A stretch of 61,903 nucleotides of DNA from Acetobacterium sp. (GTDB lineage: Bacteria; Bacillota; Clostridia; Eubacteriales; Eubacteriaceae): contig JAQUWM010000009.1 of NCBI GenBank assembly GCA_028692885.1, forward strand, positions 1-61,903, in the 5' to 3' direction. Each line of letters begins with the position of its first letter. Positions within the stretch are counted from its first letter, which is position 1. Both the position numbers and the translations under genes were made by a program. Under the pieces are notes generated by a model. The model did no database searches. It was not told where the DNA came from and saw only the letters and a program-made list of their open reading frames with translations. Below are positions 33,531 through 40,749 of this stretch, piece after piece.

Positions 33531-34010
33531 TTATTCCGCTAATAATTTTTTGATGTCATTTTCGATTTTTTCAGGCACGTCAGTCGGTGCAAAACGTTTG
33601 ATCACTTCACCCTTTTTATTAATTAAAAATTTAGTAAAATTCCATTTGATGTTGGATCCCAGCATTCCACCCTTTTCTTTCTTAAGGTAGGTAAACAGCG
33701 GATCAGCATTGTCGCCATTGACATCAATTTTATGAAAAATCTTAAAAGTGACTCCAAAACGGGTTTCACAGAAATTTTTGATCTCATCATCGGTTCCCGG
33801 TGCCTGGTTGGCAAATTGATTACAAGGAAAATCAAGAATTTCAAACCCCTGCTCCCGGTATTGATCGTAAAGATCCTGGAGTCCTTCGTATTGCGGAGTC
33901 AAACCACAGCCGGTGGCAGTATTCACAATCAGCAACACCTTACCTTCGTAATCTTTCATGGAAACATCCAGGCCATTGGCATCTTTTACGGTAATATCAT
34001 ATAGACTCAT
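33531..34010 (-). CDS. glutathione peroxidase-like thiol peroxidase (Cys type)
   Basis: The 159-residue protein has the peroxidatic Cys in NTATGCGLTPQYEGL near residue 36, the second conserved segment FPCNQFANQ near residue 67 and the IKWNFTKFL motif with Trp and Asn near residue 125. The active residue is Cys, not selenocysteine. It reduces hydroperoxides, probably with thioredoxin. ATG 34010 follows AAAGGAG. It precedes ohrR and shares a control region with an OhrR-like inverted repeat. Confidence 0.92.
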   Translation of the reverse strand: MSLYDITVKDANGLDVSMKDYEGKVLLIVNTATGCGLTPQYEGLQDLYDQYREQGFEILDFPCNQFANQAPGTDDEIKNFCETRFGVTFKIFHKIDVNGDNADPLFTYLKKEKGGMLGSNIKWNFTKFLINKKGEVIKRFAPTDVPEKIENDIKKLLAE

Positions 34011-34036
34011 TTTAATTCTCCTTTGCATTATTATAT

Positions 34037-34075
34037 TGTATGCAATTATTATATACCACAATTTAATAACGTCAA
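34037..34075 (-). promoter_or_regulatory. gpx promoter with candidate OhrR site
   Basis: On the minus strand TTGACG (34070-34075) and TATAAT (34048-34053) are 16 bases apart. Between the -10 and the start codon lies ATTG-N4-CAAT (34036-34047), close in style to the AT-rich OhrR box. A similar CAATT/AATT arrangement lies upstream of ohrR near 33495. Confidence 0.5.
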
Positions 34076-34149
34076 TATCTTTTTTTTGCAGATTTTAATG
34101 ACCAAATGATTTAAAAAAGCGCTGATTATATTGTTTTGTCAAATCCTGA

Positions 34150-35436
34150 TCAAATATTTTTGATCCCTTCGGTGACACTGCGAATATTGTGGAGGCTGTT
34201 TTTTATTTCTTCAGGCGAACAGACATGAACACTGTGCGGCAGGTAATTAAAAAACTCCCTAAATACAATCACAATTCCTGTTTCATTAATGGTTAGTTTC
34301 AGCATGCTCTGGTTGATCTCGTTAATCAGGATAAATTCGACCCGTTCCTCATCAGCCAGATAACGGATGCATAGATTTTTAGCCCCGGTGATCAGTCCAT
34401 CTCGCAGCACAAAAACATCGGTGCTGCAGACACTACCTTTTTGCAGCAACTGGATCTCCCCGGAGGTGCCATCTTTTTCAGCTGGAACGCTTGTCCGATC
34501 AAGGAGACTTTCCAACTGATCAAAAGCGATATACGTCTCCGCAATATTATTTTTTCTGACTTTTTCAAATGATGGCAGCGGGTAATTGGCCCATTTTATC
34601 GGTTCTTTTTCCACAAAAGAGGCGCATTTGCTGAGTATCGATTGTGATTTATTTCGGTAGTAATCGAGGATTTCCGGATCTTCATAAATAATGGCACTTT
34701 CAAAATCCCGATCGATCGTAATGACCTGTTTGGAGGTGATTAAATAATTGGGGACAATGATACTGATATCATCATATATTTTAGTTCCCGAGTAAAAATA
34801 ATAGGGTTCATAATCAATATTATCCAGACTTTTTAATAAGAGCACCATTTTTAAAACATCCAGATTATTTCCTAATTTTTTCTTATTGACCAAGGGAATG
34901 ATGTTTTGAATTTTTCCACCTTGGTTTTGACCACTGATCCGCATAATCAATTCATAAAGAAAGTAGTGCTTAAAATTAATTGACATAATCACATTGGCAT
35001 TTTCACTCATGCCCATCTCTTCCATAAAACAGCTGCGGATGATCCCCTCAATTTTGACCTGGCCCCGGATAATCTGGGCTTTTTTTAAATTTAATTGGTT
35101 TTTTACCAGATATTCTTCGCTTTCAACCCATTTTTTTTCGGTATCGACCTGATTATAGATTTCTCCATAAAGGGAAAAGATATCCTGGCTGTTTTTCAAG
35201 ACTTCCCGATCATCATATTCGTTCTCAAATAGCGTGTATAACTGTTTTTTTTTATCCTTGGGCAAATTTAGGATGACCATTATTTTTTGAAGATCTTCCA
35301 AATTCATCTTGCGTTTACCTGATAGAAAATGCTGAAAGGTTGAACGATCGACACCGATCTCTTTAGCAAGCGAGGCGTTTCTCATGTTCTTTTCTTTAAT
35401 CAGATCTTTTAGTATATTGCCAATTTCCTGGCTCAT
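34150..35436 (-). CDS. XRE-family regulator with a large uncharacterised C-terminal domain
   Basis: The 428-residue protein has an N-terminal helix-turn-helix (LAKEIGVDRSTFQHFLSGKR at about 23-42, LEDLQKIMVILNL). The remaining 360 residues match nothing I recognise and have no membrane segment. The C-terminal region could be a sensing or oligomerisation domain. The ATG has AGGGATAAA upstream. It stands alone between gpx and the radical SAM gene. Confidence 0.7.
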   Translation of the reverse strand: MSQEIGNILKDLIKEKNMRNASLAKEIGVDRSTFQHFLSGKRKMNLEDLQKIMVILNLPKDKKKQLYTLFENEYDDREVLKNSQDIFSLYGEIYNQVDTEKKWVESEEYLVKNQLNLKKAQIIRGQVKIEGIIRSCFMEEMGMSENANVIMSINFKHYFLYELIMRISGQNQGGKIQNIIPLVNKKKLGNNLDVLKMVLLLKSLDNIDYEPYYFYSGTKIYDDISIIVPNYLITSKQVITIDRDFESAIIYEDPEILDYYRNKSQSILSKCASFVEKEPIKWANYPLPSFEKVRKNNIAETYIAFDQLESLLDRTSVPAEKDGTSGEIQLLQKGSVCSTDVFVLRDGLITGAKNLCIRYLADEERVEFILINEINQSMLKLTINETGIVIVFREFFNYLPHSVHVCSPEEIKNSLHNIRSVTEGIKNI

Positions 35437-35632
35437 TTTATCCCTCCGTCTCTTGTGTGATGGCTTTTTCTCGTTTATGGCTGATAATTAGGTTATCTCG
35501 ATACCCTAACTGCAGTTTTTACTTTATAATTGTTGTTATACTGTTCACTGCTAGTTGCTATTATTTTAACTGAAAGATGCCAAATAATCAATATCACAAA
35601 TGGCAAGCGTCGGGATACGTTCGCTAAATCAA

Positions 35633-35661
35633 AGAAATCTGGATAAATTATCCAGATTTCT
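35633..35661 (-). repeat. 13-bp perfect hairpin after the radical SAM gene
   Basis: AGAAATCTGGATA and TATCCAGATTTCT flank a three-base loop. No clear T run follows on either strand, so it is at best a weak terminator for the radical SAM gene that ends at 35722. Confidence 0.55.
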
Positions 35662-35721
35662 AAGCAGATTGATTTTAATGTTTATAATTTTTTTCTTTTT
35701 TATTTTTGGGAACTGTTACTG

Positions 35722-36759
35722 TTATGGACAACGAACTAAATTTCGAACCCATAAACAGTCGGCACAGGATGGTGTGTTAAAATAGCAGTCATACTTGGTG
35801 TCTTCAACCAGACTACAACCGCTCCGTAAATCGCAGTCGATACAAGATGGATATTGATTATTATAAACCGTGTTCCAGAAATTCTGGTATGCTTTGCCCT
35901 CAATAATCTCTTTCAACGTTTTTTCTTTTATATTCCCAAATGAATGTTTGAGCACTCTTTTTTTATCCCCAAAAACATATTCATCATAAGTATTTGCCAG
36001 ACGATAGCAGGAGATGACTTCACCCCCAGCATCTATATAGATGTAACCGTTGTCAATAAAATCACAGCGTCGTTCGCTTTTTAATTCCATATCAGGAATT
36101 TTTATTTTGATATCACGATAGGTAAAGATTTTCTCCAGATACGCCTTTCCTTCAGGGTTTTCATACCGGGTATAAAAAATATCATCGGTATCTTTTTCGT
36201 TAATCGGCAGCAGATGCGACAGCGACAGGCGGTGAAAACCGTAATGACGCATCATCTTCATGATATCAAACAGCGCTTCCGAATTACTTTTTGTCAGGAC
36301 ATAAGCCACCCCAACCTTTGGTGTCGATGAACGTGTCTGTTTATGATAATTCGAAATAATCTCAAATGTTTTGATCAGCTGATCCTTGACGCCTTGGCTG
36401 TCTTCATGATATTGGTCGGCTGAAAAATAAATCTCCGTGAATTTTTCACAGATCAATCTGGCATTTTCTTCTGACATGATCCCATTACTGGTCATTAACA
36501 GCGGATATTCTTCAAATAGCTTAACAGCTTCTTCAAAATACGGGTAAACCGTTGGTTCGCCAATTCCGCCAAAAAAAACTTCTTCCAGTGATGGAAAATC
36601 TTTCACCTGTTCTCTGAGCGATTTTAGTAAATCAAAATCCATATCGCCTTCAACAGTATCCCAGGTATGTCGAAAACACATCTCGCAATCAAGATTACAG
36701 CGATTTGTCAGCTCGATATAAATCCGCTTAAGTTCCATACTATCTCTTTTATGTTTCAT
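35722..36759 (-). CDS. radical SAM/SPASM protein, similar to tungsten-oxidoreductase maturases
   Basis: The 345-residue protein has the radical SAM cluster motif CNLDCEMC at residues 21-28, a GGIGEPT segment near residue 65, and a C-terminal Cys-rich SPASM-like region (CIDC, SGCSL, DCYFN, CADCLW, ending RNLVRCP). From memory the ELTNRCNLDCEMCFRHTW start and DCLW...RCP end fit the family that matures tungsten-dependent aldehyde oxidoreductases. No such oxidoreductase is in the window, but tupABC and mogA are. ATG 36759 is chosen with GTGAGG upstream. A tandem repeat separates it from the ArsR gene, so they may be cotranscribed. Confidence 0.72.
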   Translation of the reverse strand: MKHKRDSMELKRIYIELTNRCNLDCEMCFRHTWDTVEGDMDFDLLKSLREQVKDFPSLEEVFFGGIGEPTVYPYFEEAVKLFEEYPLLMTSNGIMSEENARLICEKFTEIYFSADQYHEDSQGVKDQLIKTFEIISNYHKQTRSSTPKVGVAYVLTKSNSEALFDIMKMMRHYGFHRLSLSHLLPINEKDTDDIFYTRYENPEGKAYLEKIFTYRDIKIKIPDMELKSERRCDFIDNGYIYIDAGGEVISCYRLANTYDEYVFGDKKRVLKHSFGNIKEKTLKEIIEGKAYQNFWNTVYNNQYPSCIDCDLRSGCSLVEDTKYDCYFNTPSCADCLWVRNLVRCP

Positions 36760-36849
36760 ACTATTCCTCACTTTTTATTAACAACAGCGAACTCCGCTTA
36801 AACCCCACCTTACTGGCTAAAAATTCTCTATTTTGCCGATACCTCTCAC

Positions 36850-36917
36850 TTTTTCATTTCATTCTCTTTTTCATTTCATTCTCTTTTTCATTTCATTCTC
36901 TTTTTCATTTCATTCTC
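36850..36917. repeat. 17-bp tandem repeat, four copies
   Basis: The unit TTTTTCATTTCATTCTC occurs four times without change, plus a five-base partial copy. It starts about three bases past the ArsR stop codon and precedes the radical SAM gene. On the transcribed strand each unit reads GAGAATGAAATGAAAAA. Confidence 0.9.
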
Positions 36918-36920
36918 TTT

Positions 36921-37280
36921 TTACATGATTAATGCCGTAATATTATGGCAGCTTAATTCACTCTCCTGATAACGCTGAAGTTTGGCTAATTCTGCCATTA
37001 AATAGTCTTCCCTTTTTAATTCTGTTTTAAAAATAAGGGATACAAAAGGATGCTCGGTCAAAACCAAGGCGTTTATTTTATAATAAACAAATTTATTCTG
37101 ACGACGACTTTCCAGAAAACCGGCATCGCTCATTAACCTGAGATGTTTTGATAAATTGGATTGAGAAATACCCAGTAAATATTCCAGTTCACACACGCAT
37201 AACTCCTGCACATAAAGCAAATTAAGTATTCTTAAACGATTGTTATCCGATAAAATCTTAAGTATCTCGATAACTGTCAT
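36921..37280 (-). CDS. ArsR-family regulator with CVC metalloid-binding motif
   Basis: The 119-residue winged-helix repressor has ELCVCELEYLLGISQSNLSKHL, the As(III)/Sb(III)-binding CVC motif of classical ArsR, near residue 27. The start is ATG 37280 after AAAGGGGTGA. No arsenic pump is nearby; downstream is a radical SAM gene and divergent is a cysteine desulfurase, so a thiol or metal signal tied to sulfur chemistry is possible. The upstream region has a large inverted repeat. Confidence 0.88.
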   Translation of the reverse strand: MTVIEILKILSDNNRLRILNLLYVQELCVCELEYLLGISQSNLSKHLRLMSDAGFLESRRQNKFVYYKINALVLTEHPFVSLIFKTELKREDYLMAELAKLQRYQESELSCHNITALIM

Positions 37281-37361
37281 TTTTATAATCACCCCTTTCA
37301 TTCCACTCAATTCGCAAAATGTCTTGAAATAGCTTTATTTCAAGCCTTATTTTTATTCAAG

Positions 37362-37422
37362 CGTTGACAATGTCATATAACTTATTTTTACATGATATGT
37401 TATTCATATGAAAATGTCAACG
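37362..37422. promoter_or_regulatory. large inverted repeat carrying ArsR promoter
   Basis: CGTTGACAATGTCATATAAC (37362-37381) is mirrored, with a few changes, by a 24-base right arm (37399-37422). On the minus strand TTGACA (37415-37420) and TATCAT (37392-37397) are 17 bases apart and fit the ArsR promoter. The plus-strand TTGACA (37364-37369) faces it but lacks a good -10. The symmetry suggests a regulator site over the promoter. Confidence 0.6.
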
Positions 37423-37499
37423 GTTATTTTTTAACCTGATTTTTTCTTAAATCATTGTAAATCAATTTTTATCAACCCAAATTCTACCTGTTAATTTTA

Positions 37500-37528
37500 T
37501 TGACGAATTTATTTTTAACATCTATGAT
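37500..37528 (+). promoter_or_regulatory. promoter of the cysteine desulfurase gene
   Basis: TTGACG (37500-37505) and TATGAT (37523-37528) are 17 bases apart, 48 bases before the ATG. Confidence 0.6.
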
Positions 37529-37576
37529 AAAGATAATACTAAGCATATTATTATTTGATTATAGAAGGAGTCTTTT

Positions 37577-38728
37577 ATGGATACTTATTTAGATAACGCC
37601 GCGACGTCCTTTCCTAAACCACTGGCTGTGCCAGAAGTGATTTATGATTATATTGTTAATAATGGCGCAACTTCAGGCTGCGGATCCTATGAAAAAGCGA
37701 TCTTAGCTGATGGGCTTGTCTATCAGACCAGAAAAAAACTGGCAAAACTTTTTAATCATCATGATCCCAAAACGGTGGTATTCACATCTTCTGTTACCGA
37801 ATCTTTAAATCTTGCGCTTCAGGGCATCTTAAAACCCGGAGATCACGTGGTCACCAGCTCCCTGGAGCACAACGCTGTCTGGCGCTGTCTTAAAACTCTG
37901 GAGCGAGATCGTGGGATTAATATTTCGGTGGTACCAGCCACCGCCACAGGCGAAACAGCTGTCAAAGATGTGGCCGCTGCCATTACTCCTGACACAAAAA
38001 TGATTGTCTTTACCCATGCCTCCAATGTACTGGGTACCATCCAACCGATTGGTGAAATCGGAGCATTAGCCCGAAAGAAAGACATTCTTTTTCTGGTTGA
38101 CGCTGCCCAGACGGCCGGAGTTGTCCCCATTGACATTCAGGCGCAAAATATCGATTTACTGGCCTTTACCGGACATAAGAGCCTGTTAGGACCGATGGGT
38201 ACCGGCGGATTGATCGTTAATTGCGCTACCGATATCCACCCGCTCATCTCGGGAGGCACCGGTGGTGACTCGGCCTATGAATACCAGCCCGACTATTATC
38301 CCAACCACTTGGAGGCTGGCACCATGAATGTCAGCGGAATTATCGGTTTGGGCGCGGCCCTGGATTTTCTGGAGGCTGAAGGCCTGGATACGATCCGTCA
38401 TAAGGAAGATAATCTGATGAACTATGCGTTAGAGGCATTGCGAGACGTCTCTGGAATCGAATTATACGGCCCTCAGGATTCTTCCAAAACCGTTGGCGTT
38501 ATCGCCTTTAACCTCCAAGGTCATGTCCCCGAGGAAATTGCATTTTATCTGGATCAGAAATGTCAGGTGATGATCCGTTCCGGATTACACTGTGCACCCA
38601 GTGCACATCGTCTAATCGGTACAGTTAACCGGGGAACTTGTCGGATTGGTATTGGTTATTTCAATGAGAAAACTGATATTGATACCCTGATTAATGGATT
38701 AAAATCATACTTAAAGGAGAATAACTAA
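37577..38728 (+). CDS. cysteine desulfurase-like aminotransferase (class V)
   Basis: The 383-residue PLP enzyme starts with YLDNAATSFPKP and has the PLP-Lys in FTGHKSLLGPMGTGGL near residue 203 and the flexible-loop Cys in RSGLHCAPSAH near residue 340. The sequence is of the SufS-related type common in clostridia (EGA-type). It could supply sulfur or selenium to a cofactor or Fe-S target. The ATG follows AGAAGGAG. Its stop and the ATG of the next gene overlap by one base, so the two are coupled. Confidence 0.88.
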   Translation: MDTYLDNAATSFPKPLAVPEVIYDYIVNNGATSGCGSYEKAILADGLVYQTRKKLAKLFNHHDPKTVVFTSSVTESLNLALQGILKPGDHVVTSSLEHNAVWRCLKTLERDRGINISVVPATATGETAVKDVAAAITPDTKMIVFTHASNVLGTIQPIGEIGALARKKDILFLVDAAQTAGVVPIDIQAQNIDLLAFTGHKSLLGPMGTGGLIVNCATDIHPLISGGTGGDSAYEYQPDYYPNHLEAGTMNVSGIIGLGAALDFLEAEGLDTIRHKEDNLMNYALEALRDVSGIELYGPQDSSKTVGVIAFNLQGHVPEEIAFYLDQKCQVMIRSGLHCAPSAHRLIGTVNRGTCRIGIGYFNEKTDIDTLINGLKSYLKENN

Positions 38729-39267
38729 TGTACCTCTCAACAATCAGTCTTATTTATATTAAACCCTGTACTACCGGTGGTGGTCGAATTAAATTTCGGG
38801 CCAAGCTTAGCAATCCGGTACCTGAAGTTATGCCTTATCTCAATACGGTGATTAAAACTGGGCTCTATATTCCCTCAGCTCATACCTTCACCTATAAGAT
38901 CGGCAGTCATATTATTAATATCCATGACCATAATCTTACCTGCACGCAGTTAACCAATGAAGCGGAGTGTTATGAAATGATCGATCAACTTTATCAGCTG
39001 ATCAATGAGACCTGGGAAAACCGAGCGTCGATTGTGCCCAACGAAGAAACCCGCGAACGCCCCAGCGCTATTCAACTCTATAAATTATTACCTAGGAAAA
39101 TTGGTTGCAAAATCTGCGGCCAGGGCTCCTGTATGGGCTTTGCTTCTAAACTGATTTTAGGAACCTGTCGGCTAAACCAATGTACCCTCATGAAGGAAGC
39201 CGAATATGCGCCCAATTATTTAAGCCTGGAAGCACATTTACAGCTGTTGGGTTATGAAACCGACTAA
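38728..39267 (+). CDS. 4Fe-4S domain protein of unknown function
   Basis: The 179-residue protein has a C-terminal Fe-S motif similar to that of corrinoid/acetyl-CoA-pathway proteins: LPRKIGCKICGQGSCMGFAS near residue 128 with later Cys in GTCRLNQC. The N-terminal 120 residues match no family I can name. Its start overlaps the desulfurase stop by one base, which suggests that the desulfurase provides the sulfur for, or works with, this protein. Confidence 0.7.
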   Translation: MYLSTISLIYIKPCTTGGGRIKFRAKLSNPVPEVMPYLNTVIKTGLYIPSAHTFTYKIGSHIINIHDHNLTCTQLTNEAECYEMIDQLYQLINETWENRASIVPNEETRERPSAIQLYKLLPRKIGCKICGQGSCMGFASKLILGTCRLNQCTLMKEAEYAPNYLSLEAHLQLLGYETD

Positions 39268-39281
39268 ATTTATAGCTATCC

Positions 39282-39382
39282 TATGTTGATTTAAATATTT
39301 AACGGGGGAGCGATCCGTGATCGCTCCCCCGCATACTGCACAATTGCCAGTTTAATTTGCAAAATTCTTTAATTCAACTTAT
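39282..39382. repeat. MITE-like intergenic element, copy D (101 bp, reverse orientation)
   Basis: On the minus strand this copy begins AAGTTGAATTAAAGAATTTT and continues GCAAATTAAACTGGCAATTG, the same order as copies A and B. Its core holds a perfect 13-bp stem (CGGGGGAGCGATC and its complement) with a three-base loop. It occupies the gap between two convergent genes and may act as their terminator. Confidence 0.75.
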
Positions 39383-39418
39383 CTATATCCGTTGATATTT
39401 TTTATTTCTGAAAAAGTT

Positions 39419-40252
39419 TTATGACACTTTGAAATCATAGACAGGAATATTATTGAGAAAGTAACGCAGTACCCGGTTATCCAGTTCGCTCCGCCCCTGA
39501 TGGCTAAGATAATCAATGGCTTCCATGGCCGATTTCCCTTTTTTATAAATCCGATTGGTGGTCATGGCGTCATAGACATCGGCGACTGCAATGATTTTTG
39601 GTAAAAGTCCCACATAATCATCGCTGGCGCAAAGCGGATAACCTTTGGCATCAATCCGCTCATGATGAAAGAGGACCGCCCGTTTGACCTCGAGATTGAA
39701 TTCACTGAATTCATTGAGCAACGAATAGCCGTAAAGCGGATGCAGCTGAATAATTTCATATTCCTGCTGCGTTAAGGCTCCGGGTTTATTTAAAATCGCC
39801 TCGGGAATATAAATCTTACCGATATCATGTAAAAATCCCGCCTGGGTGGCATTGATGATATCCTGATCTGCCAAACCCATCCACATGGCGATAAACATCG
39901 AATAAAAGGCCGTGTTGACACTATGGGTAAAGGTGTACTCGTCCATTTTTTTAATCTTGTCCAAGGCTTTAAGAATGAAGGAATTACCTTCGATGCTTTC
40001 ATACATATGAGCCAGAAACTGGGTCACATGGGTGTACGTGTACTCTTCCTGAAACAGCACGTTGCTCAAGTTATTTTTTAGTTCTACCAACATCTTGCGG
40101 TTGAGCTGTTCGGTCATGCTTTCGTTAAGATCACACAAATAACGAGACAGTGAATATCCAGTTTTTTCCCGTTTACTATCATGGTCCATTGTTTGACCAT
40201 CGGGCTGCCCAAACTGTGTATAATTATTAATGTGATCTTCTAAAACTCCCAT
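39419..40252 (-). CDS. HD-GYP domain protein
   Basis: The 277-residue protein has an HD-GYP domain with FLHDIGKIYIPEAIL near residue 139, LFHHERIDAKGYP near residue 194 and AVADVYDAMTTNR near residue 222. The GYP motif reads KGYP, with Lys for the first G. About 85 residues precede the domain and have no clear match. It follows a receiver-domain gene by 20 bases, forming a split response-regulator pair, and closes the chemosensory cluster. Confidence 0.85.
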   Translation of the reverse strand: MGVLEDHINNYTQFGQPDGQTMDHDSKREKTGYSLSRYLCDLNESMTEQLNRKMLVELKNNLSNVLFQEEYTYTHVTQFLAHMYESIEGNSFILKALDKIKKMDEYTFTHSVNTAFYSMFIAMWMGLADQDIINATQAGFLHDIGKIYIPEAILNKPGALTQQEYEIIQLHPLYGYSLLNEFSEFNLEVKRAVLFHHERIDAKGYPLCASDDYVGLLPKIIAVADVYDAMTTNRIYKKGKSAMEAIDYLSHQGRSELDNRVLRYFLNNIPVYDFKVS

Positions 40253-40272
40253 TTTTTCATCCCATTTTAGTC

Positions 40273-40677
40273 TTACTGATCGACTTTGATCACACCCAGT
40301 TTATTCATGACTTCAACCAGTTTATCGGTATCAACCGGTTTGGCAGCATAGGCTTCACAGCCTAGATCGAAGGCAGTATTGACGAACTCCGTATCAGCCA
40401 ACGCCGTGATAATAATGATCTTCACTCTGTTTTCGGGCAAAATTCCCCGTTGCACTTCAAAATCCCGGATCGCTTTAAGCACCTTGACCCCATCCACCTT
40501 TGGCATCATAATATCCAGACAGATCAGATCATAGGGGTCTTCTTCTTTAATGGCAATGAGATAGGCATCCAGAGCCTCCATCCCGTCCACAACAATATCA
40601 CATTGACCATATTGAGCCAAAAACTTCCCCAAAAAACGTCGGCTCACCATGTCATCTTCTACAATTAATATTTTCAT
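40273..40677 (-). CDS. single-domain response regulator (CheY-like)
   Basis: The 134-residue receiver has the acidic pocket IVEDD, the phospho-Asp in LICLDIMMPKVDG near residue 59, a Thr in IITALAD near residue 92 and the conserved Lys in AAKPVD near residue 113. There is no output domain. It may take phosphate from the hybrid kinase or CheA and act on the adjacent HD-GYP protein or another target. Confidence 0.9.
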   Translation of the reverse strand: MKILIVEDDMVSRRFLGKFLAQYGQCDIVVDGMEALDAYLIAIKEEDPYDLICLDIMMPKVDGVKVLKAIRDFEVQRGILPENRVKIIIITALADTEFVNTAFDLGCEAYAAKPVDTDKLVEVMNKLGVIKVDQ

Positions 40678-40749
40678 TTCATTCCTAACCTTTCTTTTCC
40701 TGACTATTTAACCTGGTCAATTATTTTTGTCAATTGTCTTTAATCTAAA

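Noticed and set aside
33531-34010. Selenoprotein form of glutathione peroxidase
   Set aside because: The catalytic codon is Cys and no in-frame TGA interrupts the gene.
35600-35785. Plus-strand frame of 61 codons with a hydrophobic centre
   Set aside because: The hydrophobic run arises from a T-rich stretch, and the frame overlaps the radical SAM gene and a hairpin.
36850-36917. CRISPR-like array
   Set aside because: The 17-bp units are directly adjacent without spacers, so this is a simple tandem repeat.
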